DNA of 64,000 nt from contig ML677478.1 in the NCBI GenBank assembly GCA_007922305.1, positions 758,773 to 822,772 of the forward strand, written 5' to 3'. Under the pieces are notes generated by a model, which searched no databases, was not told the origin of the DNA, and saw only the letters and a list, made by a program, of their open reading frames with translations. A program made the translations under genes and the position numbers. Positions 46,237 to 56,579 of this stretch are shown one piece after another (positions within the stretch are counted from its first letter, which is position 1; every line of letters starts with the position of its first letter). Source of the DNA: Dermatemys mawii. Its lineage: Eukaryota > Chordata > Testudines > Dermatemydidae.

Positions 46237-46365
46237 ACAAAGAGGATCCATGTTGGGTTTGATTTCGGTGACAGAAGGGGTGGCTTTCTCCATTGGTTGC
46301 TCTATTGAATATTTGTGTGGCACTGACGCTCAGTCAGCTGTACAAAGACCCCAGAGGACATAATC
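46237..46365 (+). repeat. Inverted repeat arm 1
   Basis: About 130 bp with 'ctattgaatatttgtgtggc' and 'actgacgctcagtcagctgt' recurs, inverted, at 47827-47913. It is diverged (the second copy lacks an internal stretch). Class unknown. Confidence 0.75.
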
Positions 46366-46803
46366 CCCGGAGGCCTCAATGTAATCAATATCTTTATCAA
46401 TGATCCTATTATATTATATTAAAATTAGGCAATAGAATTAAAGCAGAAACCATTTTGAATTTTTTTAAGTAATTGAACAGTTGAGATCAGCATATTCCTA
46501 GAAGTGGATTAGGCCCAATGTGGGGGGACAGTTGGAAATGGACAAAACCAAGGTGGTTATGCAGAGTTGAATGCAAAGTTAGCATGCATCCACACCTAAT
46601 TCTCTTTGGAATCCCCAAAGTCATTGGGAGATTTGGATAAAAAGCTCCAGTATTCAGGGTACATTCAGGAAAAATAATCTCCCTCTCTTAATGTCTATGG
46701 AAAGAAGTTTGAAGACTTCCTATTTAAGGTTTAACTTTAACCAGCAGATCTGTCTTTGTAGCATGCCCACAGTTCCTAGCAAATATCAGGATATTTTCCT
46801 TAC

Positions 46804-46935
46804 CACAGAATAAAGCGCACAATTATAATTTTGTTTCTGAACTGAGAGACAAATACTCAGGTCGGGTTCCTTCAGCATCTTCTGACGGCTGCATCCATGG
46901 CAAGTGAGGAGATGGATCATTTTAATCTGGTATAG
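46804..46935 (-). pseudogene. Inverted paralogue of USP exon d
   Basis: Minus-strand exon of 44 codons, open, bounded by acceptor ttttctag and donor gtaagg. It reads LYQIKMIHLLTCHGCSRQK and ends in ALYSV, clearly homologous to exon d at 20082-20210, with the CHGC pair kept. Flanking introns are homologous as well: 'agatggagattga' upstream and 'cagatctgctggtta' downstream match 19757 and 20252. This shows a DNA-level duplication, not a processed copy. Exons e-i of this copy were not found. Confidence 0.85.
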
Positions 46936-47049
46936 CTAGAAAAAGAATGACTAGTTCTAAGTGTTTCTGCTCATCTAGAGAAGATCAATCCTACAGGTAA
47001 TACGCAGACATGCCGTTTATCTGGGTGGTGGTGTGTTTCAATCTCCATC

Positions 47050-47614
47050 TTCCCAGAAAATCTGCCTGTTGTTAAAAAAAGGTAAATTTTCTTAAACAAA
47101 AAGAAAGAAAATACATCTGGAACTTAGGCTTTTGCTAGATTTTAAAAGAGCAATTCCAAAAATTCAGCACCTAAATAGCTTTCTTGGGGATTCAGCTTAA
47201 AGGTTACAAACAAACAAAAGCATCTGGGGTTAGCACAGAGGAGATCCACAAGCCAAAATAAAGAAATAAACCTGATGGCATCTATCTAAACATTCCTTGT
47301 CCTACTAATTCCTTCTAGGTATGGAAGATAATTTTTCATACCTGGTTCAAGTCGTATACAGCATTCCTGCTTATCCATGTCCCTGCAGCCCAGAGAGAAC
47401 AGGCAAAGGGAAAGTTTCTTTCCCAATTTTAAAAAGTTCTACCTTCCCATTGGCTGTTTTAGTCAGGCGTCCACTTCCTTTTCTTTACCTGGGGAACTTT
47501 TTAAACCTTTACAAGTAAAGCAAGCAGAGAACAGCTATAAACAGAGATTTTACAGCTAACTGGCTGGTTGAGTGTCCATAAAAGGGAGATACTGCCCCCG
47601 CTGCATTTATCACA
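47050..47614 (-). mobile_element. LTR fragment of the Gmr1-type Gypsy family
   Basis: On the minus strand it starts TGTGATAAATGCAGCGGGGG and matches the 3' LTR at 55912-56480, including 'cttgctttac-tgtaaagg' and the 'ctagcaa-a-cctaagttcc' region, then ends early. It sits in the intron between the two inverted USP exons. Confidence 0.82.
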
Positions 47615-47665
47615 TATGCTCTAAAATAAAGTCTCACACTTACACTTCCAAGGAAGATGAGTTAC

Positions 47666-47742
47666 CTGCTGAATCTCTTCTTTGTCCTCAATGATTTTAT
47701 TCATCAGAAGCTGGAAACATTCCTTCACATCAACCTGCTTGG
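47666..47742 (-). pseudogene. Inverted paralogue of USP exon c, 5'-truncated
   Basis: The minus strand reads KQVDVKECFQLLMNKIIEDK, then EEIQQ and donor gtaact, homologous to exon c at 17156-17235. The intron just after the donor is also similar. The start of the exon is replaced by a hAT-type repeat end (47742-47823), so the normal acceptor is lost. The Tyr-Phe of AEYF is Cys-Phe here. Confidence 0.85.
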
Positions 47743-47823
47743 CTGCCAGTGGGTGCAGAGCACCCACTAATTTTTCCCTGTGGGTGCTCCAGCCCCAAAG
47801 CACCCATGGAGTCAGCACCTATG
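47742..47823. mobile_element. hAT-like fragment (right end)
   Basis: The block 'tgggtgctccagccccaaag' and 'cacccatggagtcagcacct' matches the right part of the complete hAT at 50114-50540. Confidence 0.75.
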
Positions 47824-47826
47824 CTC

Positions 47827-47913
47827 TGGGGTGATTTTACAGCTGACTGAGCGTCAGTGCCACACAAATATTCAATAGAAGAACCCCTTCCATCACTGAA
47901 CCCAAACCCAGCA
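47827..47913 (-). repeat. Inverted repeat arm 2
   Basis: Second arm of the repeat described at 46237-46365. The minus strand reads SIEYLCGTDAQSAV as does arm 1 on the plus strand; the conserved frame may be chance. Confidence 0.7.
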
Positions 47914-47934
47914 TGGATCCTTGTTGTTGTAATG

Positions 47935-48345
47935 ATCCTCTTTATCAATGATCTGGAAGAAAATATAAATCATTGCTGCATAAATCTGCTGATGACACAA
48001 AAATTGGTAGTGTGATAAATAATAAGGAAGATCAGTTGCATGGAGCAATCTGAATCTCTTGATAAACTGAACTAATTTAAACAACGTGTCTTTTAATACA
48101 CTCAAATGTAAGGTCATATATTTAAGGACAAAGAATGTAGGTCACACTTACTGAATGGAGGAACTGTCTCTTGGAAAGGTGTGATTCTGAAAAGGACTTG
48201 GGGATCAGTAGATATCCAACTGCATATGAGCTCCCAGTAGGATGTTACCAAGATGGCTAACATACCAGCTAGATGTGTAATCAAGGGAATATTACCCAGA
48301 ACTAGGGAAGTGGTACTACCTCTATATTAACTGCCCCCAAACTTT
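47935..48345 (+). mobile_element. CR1 LINE fragment
   Basis: It begins LFINDLEE (atcctctttatcaatgatct), passes the ADDTK region and the 'gaaaaggacttggggatcag' motif and ends near 48345. It is strongly decayed. Confidence 0.75.
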
Positions 48346-48948
48346 AATATGCCATTAAGGTGCCCAGTTGTCCTTGCTTCCTCCCAGAACATTGAGTTCA
48401 GCTACACTCAAACTTCTGAAGACCAGAAAATGGAGAGTTAAGTTACCCACCACCCCTGCAACTCACCCTTAACTCTGCCCTGTTTGGGTGATGCCTAAAC
48501 ATGTCAATGACACAAAGACTAGCCCTTTACCCTCACAGATGCAACTAAACATTCAGGAAACAGAACACACGAGCACTGTAGGAGACAATCTAGCACTTTC
48601 ACTTTGCCAAGGGTTAGGGCAGGTGTAGTGAACAAGCGCTGCCTACACTCAGACATTGAGCTTATGCCACAAACTGTGCCAGACCTGCTAAGTGTTACTC
48701 ACCCGTCCCCTTTGCCCTGAGAACTCCTTCTGAGGGCAGTCCTCCCTCACCAGCCCTCCTTCTCGCAGAGGGGCAGGCTTGACAGGGACCCCTCGTGTTG
48801 AGGAGCTGGGAAGACAATGCAGGAACAGAGCAGGAACTGAGATGGAGTCATCTGGGGGCATATGTTGAAGTGTGGGGGTAGAAATAGTGGTTATGATTTG
48901 GCCCAGCCAAAGCCTCCAATGTACAGTTTATTATACCCTATTCTCTCC
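48346..48948. other. Intergenic DNA, nothing recognised
   Basis: No open frame with a domain and no repeat ends were identified. Confidence 0.4.
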
Positions 48949-49300
48949 CCCCGCCCTCCCACTCTCATGCACTGCTCTGACCCAGCGGCGTAACACCCTG
49001 CCACTGTTAGGGCCCTGGACTGGGACCAGGTGAAGTAGGGTGACTCCGGGTCCCCCTGCCAGTCCACCTCTGGGTGGCAACCTCCTCACTTGAGGCCAAG
49101 AAAAGAAAAGAAAAGATATCCCTGGCTTTGCAGGCTGCCCAAAAGTAAAATGTATCCTTTTAAAATCCTGAGGTCTGTGCTTTTGGTTCAAAAAGATCCC
49201 ACTCTGCCGCCATGTCAAGGCTGATTCCCCACTCTGGCATTTCAAGTGCAGAAGGTGGAGGCCCACAAGGATTTTAAAAATGAATACTGGCCACTCCAGG
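48949..49300 (-). mobile_element. Gypsy LTR end, primer-binding site and leader, inverted
   Basis: Read on the minus strand this holds the last ~93 bp of the LTR (to gccttgaca, 49208), then TGG-starting primer-binding sequence and the leader with 'ttttgaaccaaaagcacaga'. It is an inverted copy of 49848-50035 and abuts the plus-strand LTR head to head at about 49300. Confidence 0.75.
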
Positions 49301-49940
49301 CCATCTCCAGATCATACCTAGAACTATTCAATTTGAAAACCCAGCTATGTAAGTAGATCAGGAAATGTCTAGGAAGATGCAATTACGTTATCTCTTTTAT
49401 TTCTGTATGGCTTGTGGAGTCCTCTGTGCTAATCACCAAATGCTTTTGTTTTGCTGGTAACCATTAAGCTGGACCTCAAGAAAACCATTCTTGATGCTTA
49501 ATTGTTATATTTTCTCTTTTTAAATCTAGCAATAACCTAAGTTCCAAATTTATTTTCTTTCTTTTTGTTTTTAATAAAATTTACGTTTGTTAAGAACAGG
49601 ATTGGGGGTTTTTGTGTCCTAAGAGGTTTGTGAAAATGTTGTTTAATTAGTTGGTGGCAACAGCTGATTTTATTTGTTTTCTTTCTCAGCTCTTCCCCCA
49701 AGGGGGTGTGAAAGGGCTTGAGAGTAGCCCACAAGGAGAATTCCCAAGTGTATCTTCCTGGGTGCAAAGGGTTTTTTTTTACATTTGGGTGGTGGTAGCA
49801 GCTATCCATCCAAGGTCAGAGAGAAGCTGTAACCTTGGGAGTTTAATACAAGCATGGAGTGGCCAATGTTCATTTTTAAAATCCTTGTGGGCCTCCACCT
49901 CCTGCACTCAGAAAGCCAGAGTGGGGAATCAGCCTTGACA
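49301..49940 (+). mobile_element. Gmr1-type Gypsy 5' LTR, truncated
   Basis: It matches the 3' LTR (55912-56577) from 'agaacta-tcaatttgaaaa' on, contains AATAAAA (49573) and ends gccttgaca at 49940. The first ~300 bp of the LTR are missing. Confidence 0.85.
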
Positions 49941-49958
49941 TGGCAGGAGGGTTGGATC
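49941..49958 (+). promoter_or_regulatory. Putative primer-binding site
   Basis: The sequence right after the LTR end is tggcaggagggttggatc. TGG directly after the CA end is the usual start of a tRNA primer-binding site. The tRNA was not identified. Confidence 0.6.
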
Positions 49959-50033
49959 TTTTTGAACCAAAAGCACAGACCTCAGGATTTTAAACTGATA
50001 CATTTTACTTTTGGGCAGCCTGCAAAGAAAGGG

Positions 50034-50090
50034 TTTTCTTTTTTCTTTTTCTTTTTCTTTTTCTTTTCTTTTCTTCTCTGCCTGAGGGAG
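50034..50090. repeat. (TTTTTC)n pyrimidine tract
   Basis: T-rich runs separated by single C bases, in the Gypsy leader. The inverted leader copy has (AAAAG)n at the matching place (49098-49117). Confidence 0.9.
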
Positions 50091-50113
50091 AACAGGGACC
50101 TAAAGGGTTCAGC

Positions 50114-50540
50114 CATAGGCACCAACTTCCCCCAGTGCCGGTGGGTGCTTGCGCCCCCCCCCCTGGCCCAGCCCCAACTCCACCCCTTCTCCGCCCCCAT
50201 TCCAACCCCTTCCCCAAAGTCCCCACCCCAATTCCATCCCCTTCAGACCCTATTGGACCCCTTCCCCAAATTCCTGACCTGGCCCTGCCTCCTCCCCTGA
50301 ATGCACCACATTCCCCCTTTTCTCCCCTCCCTCCCTGTTTAACGCAGCAAGCGCTGGGGAGGGGAGGGGGGAAAAGCAGGACCCAAAAGCACACTCAGGG
50401 GAGGAGATGCAGGCAAGGTGGAGCAGAGGTGAGCTTGAGCGAGGGGGCAGGGCAGGAAGCTGCCAAAAGGTGCTCTGCACCCATCAGTTTTTCCCTGTGG
50501 GTGCTCCAGCCCCGGAGCACCCATGGAGTCAGCACATATG
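50114..50540. mobile_element. hAT MITE in the Gypsy leader
   Basis: Ends cataggcaccaac and, reversed, catatgtgctgac. A perfect 8-bp duplication ggttcagc lies at 50106-50113 and 50541-50548. Confidence 0.9.
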
Positions 50541-50639
50541 GGTTCAGCCTTCTAAGTCAGGGTGTCCAACAAGCAGTTTATTTTTTTCTCTAGCTTTATG
50601 GTAATGAAATAGCTCAGCTAGAGCAGGGCAGTCCCGTGC

Positions 50640-52460
50640 ATGAGGTTGAGGTCAGGCACCGAAATCTTAGAAAAACCAGTCTTCCCAAAGGGGCACGCCA
50701 TGGAGAAGATAGATCTAGATCAAGTCCAGACATCCAGCTCCATGATGGAAATGGAGGGAGGGAGTGGGGGAATGGAAACTTCCCAGAAGGGAAGGGTCAG
50801 CTCTCACCCATCTGAGATCTCAGTGCCAGGATGGAGGGATGGCCTTAACTCAGGCCAAGTTCTAACTGTGGCAGAAATGTATTTCTTCCTCGATATGAAG
50901 CACTTGGAAGCAGCAGACAAGCACGTGGAGGCAGAAGAAAATTTCAGAAGGGCCGGTCCTGGGTACAATGCCCCTACAGACCAGGATATGGTAGAGCTGA
51001 GGCCACAGCTCAGTGGACCCTTAGCAGAGAGAGCAGCTGAAATGCCTGAAGAACACATGAACAAGTGCAAACTTTTTAAACAAAAGGACAAAATTAGGAT
51101 GGAGCTAACATCCGAGCATGCCCGTTGGTGATTCAGAGCCCTAAGGTGGAAACCAGACGTGCCATTTTCCCAACATGCCCACTGCATTGTAAAAAATTGG
51201 AAAGCCTGGCTATCAGCAGCAAATGTTAAATCTCTGGAGGATCTGTCTTTCCTAATGCAGATGGAGCAGTTCTTAAACGGCTTTCCTGAGGAAATAAAAA
51301 AGTTCATTCTAGATGGGAAGCCCAAAACTGTAATCGAGGCATTCAGAGCCAAATGGGTGAAGGTAGCGGACAAGAAAAAACCTAGTAGCAGTTGGTGTGG
51401 ATACCAGAAGGGGCCACCAGAGCAGACACCCCACCATTGGGGTAAGCCCAAGGCCCCACCTCACAAGAAGGAACCCTCCACACAGCCAGAGAAATATCAG
51501 ATGCACTCTCATCCCACCACCCTACTCTTCTACCACCCACCTCGCCCCAGCCCACAGTCAGCTGGGCAATGTTTCAAATATAGTAAGCTGGGGCACGTGA
51601 CAGCCAACTGTCCCAAGAGCACTAGCCAACTGCAACTCATCACCCGGAAGTCCCACCGAGAGCCTTCAGGCCTAGATGCCTCGCAAATACCCCCAGAGCA
51701 AAGGGAAACTGTGAGTGTGGGTGGGAGGAAGATTATTGCCTGGAGAGACACTAGAGCACAGGTGTCAGCTATCCACCAGTCCCTGGTGAACCCCAAATTC
51801 ATCAATCCAGAGCCCCAAGTGACAGTACAACCCTTTAAGGGCGACACTTTTAAATCACCTACAGCCAGGTTGCCTGTCCAGTACAAGGGCTGGTCAGGAA
51901 TATGGACCTTTGCAGTCTATGATGATTATCCCATTCCCATGCTGTTGGGAGAAGACTTAGCCAACCAAATAAGGCTAACAAAAAGGGTGGGGATGGTCAC
52001 CCGCAGCCAGGCTAAACAAGCCTCCACATCTATCTCCCTTTCTGAGCCTCCTACAGGGACCCAGCCAGAGGTGGCGAAACCCAACCCCAGACCAGAGTCT
52101 ATGGTAGCAGCTGTAGGTCAGATCCCGGGACCCAGTCAGAACCAGCCCAAGGATCGGCACTGGCGGAACAGTCAGCACCAGAGCCGCTGCTTGCAACCCC
52201 ATCAGAGTCAGGGGAGCCAGCACCAAACGGCACCACAGAACCTGCAGCCACAGCTAAACCGGTGCAAGAAGCAAATCCGGAGCCTGAATTGCAACCCCAC
52301 TGCACCAGAAGAGAGCAGTTCACAGTCAGTGGAGACATGCCCCCATCACCTGCATTGCTTCCCTGGGACTAAGCCCAAGTCCACAATCCATCGAGGAACT
52401 AATGTCTCCAGCATCCAGAAATCAGTTCCAGGCAGAGCAGGAAGCAGATGGAAGCCTTAA
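50640..52460 (+). pseudogene. Gmr1-type Gypsy gag-protease, broken
   Basis: One frame spans the gene with a single in-frame TGA at 51129-51131. After the matrix-like N-terminus comes a capsid C-terminal domain resembling the SCAN domain: KNWKAWLS, LEDLSFLMQMEQFLNGFPEE and IKKFILDGKPKTVIEAFRAK (51186-51354). A zinc knuckle follows at 51568-51609 (CFKYSKLGHVTANC) in which the second Cys is Tyr. The aspartic protease has WRDTRAQVSAIH at 51741-51776 (the usual Asp-Thr/Ser-Gly has Arg for Gly) and PMLLGEDLANQI further on. The last 150 codons are Pro/Gln-rich. Structural polyprotein and protease of an LTR retrotransposon; inactive by these changes. Confidence 0.88.
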
Positions 52461-52470
52461 GGGAGCTTAG

Positions 52471-53960
52471 ATGGTGGCACAGAGTGACCCACTGCCTCTC
52501 AGCTCTTCCAGTATGTCCAGATTTGTTGTAGAAGGAGGACTCTTATACAAGGAAACTCTTTTTGGTGGGCACGAGGAGGACTGGCATCCCCAGAGACAGT
52601 TGGTTGTTCCAACTAAGTATAGGGAAAAGTTCTTGAATTTAGCCCATGATCACCCTGTTGGCCATGCTGGGGTGAACAGGACCAAGGACCGTTTGGGGAA
52701 GTCCTTCCACTGGGAGGGAATGGGCAAGGACGTTTCTACCTGTGTCCGGTCTTGTGAGGTGTGCCAAAGGGTGGGAAAGCCACAAGAACAGGTCAAGGCC
52801 CCTGTAGACAAGCCCTTCACTGCTCGTCACACAAATCAGGCGGAGACCACTCTTTTGTAAACACCAGTGCCCTTTTATTTCCCGGTGCTAGTTCCAACCA
52901 CCACCCATATACAGTTCTGAACACTACTAATACGCTTAGGTAGCCGCTCGGGGGGCAGCTAGCTCCTGCAGTTAGCCAGGAACAACAGCCACTCACTCCT
53001 CCCTTTCCTGTTCCCCTCCGTACTTCCTTCCTGCCAGCTTTATAAAACCTTCTCACCTGTAAAGCTCACAGGTGCTTTCCCTTCAGCCCTTCTAAGAGCC
53101 ACACCCTGCCAGCTCCAATTAACTCCCCTGGCTGGGAGCTGAGCTAGCAGAAACTGGGCTAACAGGGGCTGGCTCCGTGCCTCTTGGCCAGCACCCTGTC
53201 ACAGCCCCTTTCCAGCCACTCTCCATAACTGAGGTTCCATTTCAGTGAGTAGCTGTGAATATTCTGAGTCCTTTCCCTAAGACAACACCCAGAGGAAAGC
53301 TGTACATACTGACTCTCATGAATTTTACCCCCTGGTGGCCAGAAGCAGTAGCTCTAAGCAACACCACGGCTATAAGTGTGTGCCAGGCATTAACAAACAT
53401 TTTTGCCAGGGTAGGTTGACCCTTAGCCATCCTTATGGATATGGGAACTAACTTCCTGGCAGGGACCATGAAAAGTCTGTGGAAGGCTCATGTGGTGAAC
53501 CACTCGGTTGCCACCTTTTACCGTCATCAAACAAATGGCCTAGTGGAGAAGTTTAAAGGGACTTTGGGGGCCCTGATACATTAATATGTGAATGAGCACT
53601 CCAGTGATTGGGACCTAGCGTTGCAGCAGTTGCTCTTTGCCTACACGGCTGTACTACAACCCAGTTGGGGGTTTTCACCCTTTCAACTCGTTGATGGCCA
53701 CGAAGTGAAAGGGTCATTGCAGTTGATGAAGCAACAGTGGGAGGGGGGTTACATCTTCTCCAGGAACTAACATTTTGCACTTTGTAACCAACCTGCATAA
53801 CACCCTCAAGGACTGTCTAGCTCCTGCTTGAGAAAACCTACAAAATGCTCAACAAGAGCCAAAGGCCTAGTATGATAAACCTGCCAGAGAATATTCCTTC
53901 GGAGTAGGTGACTAAGTCATGATCCTGAAAGCACTCCAGGCCAATAAGATGGAAGTGTCG
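52471..53960 (+). pseudogene. Gmr1-type Gypsy integrase, split by a solo LTR
   Basis: The N-terminal zinc domain is intact (52471-52802): HDHPVGHAG gives the His pair and CVRSCEVCQRVG the Cys pair. After the LTR at 52803-53203 the core follows with stops and shifts. WPEAVALSNTTA marks the first catalytic region, where Asp appears replaced by Asn. MDMGTNFLAG (53432-53461) and NGLVEKFKGTLG hold the second Asp and the Glu, with exactly 35 residues between them. The integrase lies upstream of reverse transcriptase, the reverse of most Ty3/Gypsy elements and typical of the Gmr1 group. Confidence 0.88.
52803..53203 (-). mobile_element. Solo LTR inside the integrase gene
   Basis: Plus-strand ends tgtagacaagccc and ccctgtcaca, with 5-bp duplication gcccc at 52798-52802 and 53204-53208. 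On the minus strand it has a TATA-like tataaag (near 53040) and AATAAAA (near 52880). It is 401 bp. Confidence 0.88.
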
Positions 53961-54164
53961 TGGGAGGGGCCATTTATTGTCTGAGAGCACCTCATAGCAT
54001 TCCCAGACTCTACCCTAAAACCTAAGGTCAACCATGTTAATTCTCTAAAGCCCTTTTATTCCCAAGAAATCGAGGTTCTCCAATTTACAGCCCAGGAGAC
54101 AGACGATGCTGAGTGGCCTGAAGGAGACTATTATGAAGGATAAAGCAATGGTGATGTAGAAGAG

Positions 54165-54956
54165 GTGAACCTTTCCATCACCCTTGGGCATAAGCAGCGA
54201 CTGCAAATCCAGGAGCTGTGCACCAGCTTTGTGCCAATGTTTTCAGCCATCCCAGGACACACAGAACAGGTGTACCAATCCATTGACACAGGTGATGCTT
54301 GCCCACTTAGAGCCCAACCCTTTTGGACAGCTCCTCAAGCCAAAACTGCAATAGGAAGGGAGATGAAGAACATGTTACAAATAGGTATAATCCACCCCTC
54401 TGAGAGTGCCTGGGCCTCTCCAGGGTTCTGGTTCCGAACCCCATGGGGAAATTTGTTTTGTGTAGACTACCGTCAGCTAAATGCTGTAACTCACCCAAAA
54501 AACTATCCAATGCCACACACAGATGAGCTATTGGAGAAACTGGGATGTGACCAGTTCATCTCCACCTTAGATTTAACTAAGGGGTACTGGCAAGTGTCGC
54601 TAGATGACCCCGCCATGGAAAGATCAGCCTTCATCACCCATAAGGGGCTGTATGAATTTAACGTGCTCCCTTTTAGACTGCAAAATGCACCCGCCACCTT
54701 CCAGAGACTGGTCGAGAACCTTCTGGCTGGATTTGGGTATTTTGCAGTAGTCTACCTTGACGATGTGGCTATATTCTCAGATTCATGGGCAGAACATCTG
54801 GAACATCTCCAAACTGTCTTCCAGTGCAAAAGGGAAGCTGGATTAACCGTTAAGGCCAAAGAAGGTCAAATAGGTCTAAACAAGGTAATGGGTCCCTTGG
54901 ATACGGGGGTGGGGGTTGGGGGGGCATCAAGGAACTATCAGCCCCCTACAGGCTAA
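54165..54956 (+). pseudogene. Gmr1-type Gypsy reverse transcriptase
   Basis: Open frame of 263 codons covering the RT: primer-grip side IIHPSESAWASPGFWFRTPW, FCVDYRQLNAVTHPKNYPMP, STLDLTKGYWQVSL with the first catalytic Asp, LPFRLQNAPATFQRLVENLL, and YLDDVAIFSDSW with the YxDD pair. The catalytic residues are kept. A frameshift in the G-rich run near 54905 separates it from RNase H. Confidence 0.93.
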
Positions 54957-55590
54957 AGTAAATGTTATCCACAATTGGCCTGACCCTATGTCAAAAGAGC
55001 AGGTCCAATCCTTCTTGGGCTTGGCTGGGTATTACAGATGATTTGTACCACACTACAGCCAAATTGCCACCCCACTGACAGACCTAACCAGGAAAAAACA
55101 GCCAAATGCCGTTCAGTGGACTGAAAAATGTCAAAGAGCCTGTAACCAGTTTAAAGCGGCCCTTACGTCTGACTCTGCACTAAGGGCCCTGGACTTCGAC
55201 CAACTTTTCATTGTACCACAGATGCGTCTGAGCGTGGTGTAGGAGCAGTTTTAATGCAGGAAGGACAGATCAAGAATTCCATCCTGTCGTGTTTCTCAGC
55301 CAAAAAACTTTCTGAGAGGGGAAGCCACTGGTCAGTCTCAGAAAAAGAAAGTTTTGCCATTGTGTATGCGCTAGACAAGCTACACCCATACATCTGTGGA
55401 CGGCGTTTCCACCTGCAGACTGACCAGGCTGCACTGAAGTGGTTTCAGGCAGGCAAAGAAACTAACAAAAAACTTCTTCAGTGCAGTTAAGCTCTTCAAG
55501 TCTTTGATTTTGAAATACAACACATTTCAGAGACTCTAACAAAGTGGCCGATGCCCTCTCCCAGAAAGGTTTCCCAGAATAGGCTGGGTA
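54957..55590 (+). pseudogene. Gmr1-type Gypsy RNase H, broken
   Basis: Frames with stops read QAKVNAIHNWPDPMSK-type connection sequence, FLGLAGYY, then DASERG-V-AVLMQEGQ, SEKESFAIVYALDKLHPYIC with the catalytic Glu, and LQTDQAALKWF with Asp. A TAA at 55488 and a final stop near 55580 follow. It removes the RNA strand during reverse transcription. Confidence 0.88.
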
Positions 55591-55911
55591 AAAATGTCCC
55601 AGTATTCTAAGTCATTGTAGTCCTTGAAATGTGAAAAATACTGTTTGGTTCTTAGAATCACAGAATCACAGAATATCAGGGTTGGAAGGGGCCTCAGGAA
55701 GTATCTAGTCAAACCCCCTGCTCAGAGCAGGACCAACCCCAATGAAATCATCCCAGCCAGGGCTTTGTCATATTCTTCATGCAATTCATAGTAAAATTAA
55801 AGGTGCATAGTTCTTATTAACTCTGTTTCCTAAACATCCAGGAAGAAATCCCAGCTGATGTGGATCTGACCTTTACCAGGCTGGCCAGCACCATCTGTGA
55901 TTCAGGGTGCA
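55591..55911 (+). mobile_element. Gypsy 3' untranslated region with CR1 insertion
   Basis: The region between pol and the 3' LTR is interrupted by an antisense CR1 3' end (55650-55770). A purine-rich 'ttcagggtgca' stands directly before the LTR start and is the likely polypurine tract remnant. Confidence 0.7.
55650..55770 (-). mobile_element. CR1 LINE 3' end
   Basis: Antisense tail 'agaatcacagaatcacagaa' followed by 'gggttggaaggggcctcagg', as in the other CR1 copies. Confidence 0.85.
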
Positions 55912-56577
55912 TGTGATAAATGAAGGGGAGAGGAGTACCTCCCTTTTATGGACAGACAGCTAGTTATAAAATCCCTGATAGTAGCTGTTCTCTGCTTGCT
56001 TTACCTGTAAAGGGTTAAAAAAAGCCCATAGGTAAAGGGAAGAGAGTGGGCACCTGACCAAAAGAGCCAATGGGAGGGCGAGAACTTTTTAAAATTGGGA
56101 AAAAACTTTCCCTTTGTTGTTGTTCTCCAGAGAGAGAGAACAAAGCAGAGACAGGTCTAAAGCTATGCTGTGATAAGCTGTGAATCAGATAGGAAAATCA
56201 CCAGCTCATATTTAGAACTACGCAATTTGAAAACCAGCTATGTAAGTAGATCAGGAAATGTCTAGGAAGATGCAATTAGGTTATCTCTTTTAATTCTGTG
56301 TGGCTTGTGAACTCCTCTCTGCTAACGCCCAAATGCTTTTGTTTTGCTGGTAACCATTAAGCTGGACCTCAAGAAAACCATTCTTGATGCTTAATTATTA
56401 TATTTGCTCTTTTTAAATCTAGCAATAACTTAAGTTCCAGATGTATTTTCTTTTTGTTTTTAATAAAATTTACTTTTGTTAAAAACAAGAGTGGAATTTT
56501 TTGTGTCCTAAGAGGTTTGTGCAGATGTTGTTTCATTAGCTGGTGGCAACAGCTGATTTAATTTGTTTTCTTTTAAT
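55912..56577 (+). mobile_element. Gmr1-type Gypsy 3' LTR, 3'-truncated
   Basis: It starts TGTGATAAATGAAGGGGAG and matches the minus-strand copy ending at 47614. From 56205 it matches the 5' LTR with AATAAAA at 56461. It ends early at ttgttttctttt, where DIRS-like sequence begins, so the last ~260 bp are lost. Confidence 0.85.
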
Positions 56578-56579
56578 GG

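Noticed and set aside
55842..55911. Possible further USP exon after 'aacatccag' (frame EEIPADVDLTFTRLASTICD)
   Set aside because: It does not fit the phase of exon i, the frame is short, and it lies directly before the 3' LTR where Gypsy 3' untranslated sequence is expected.
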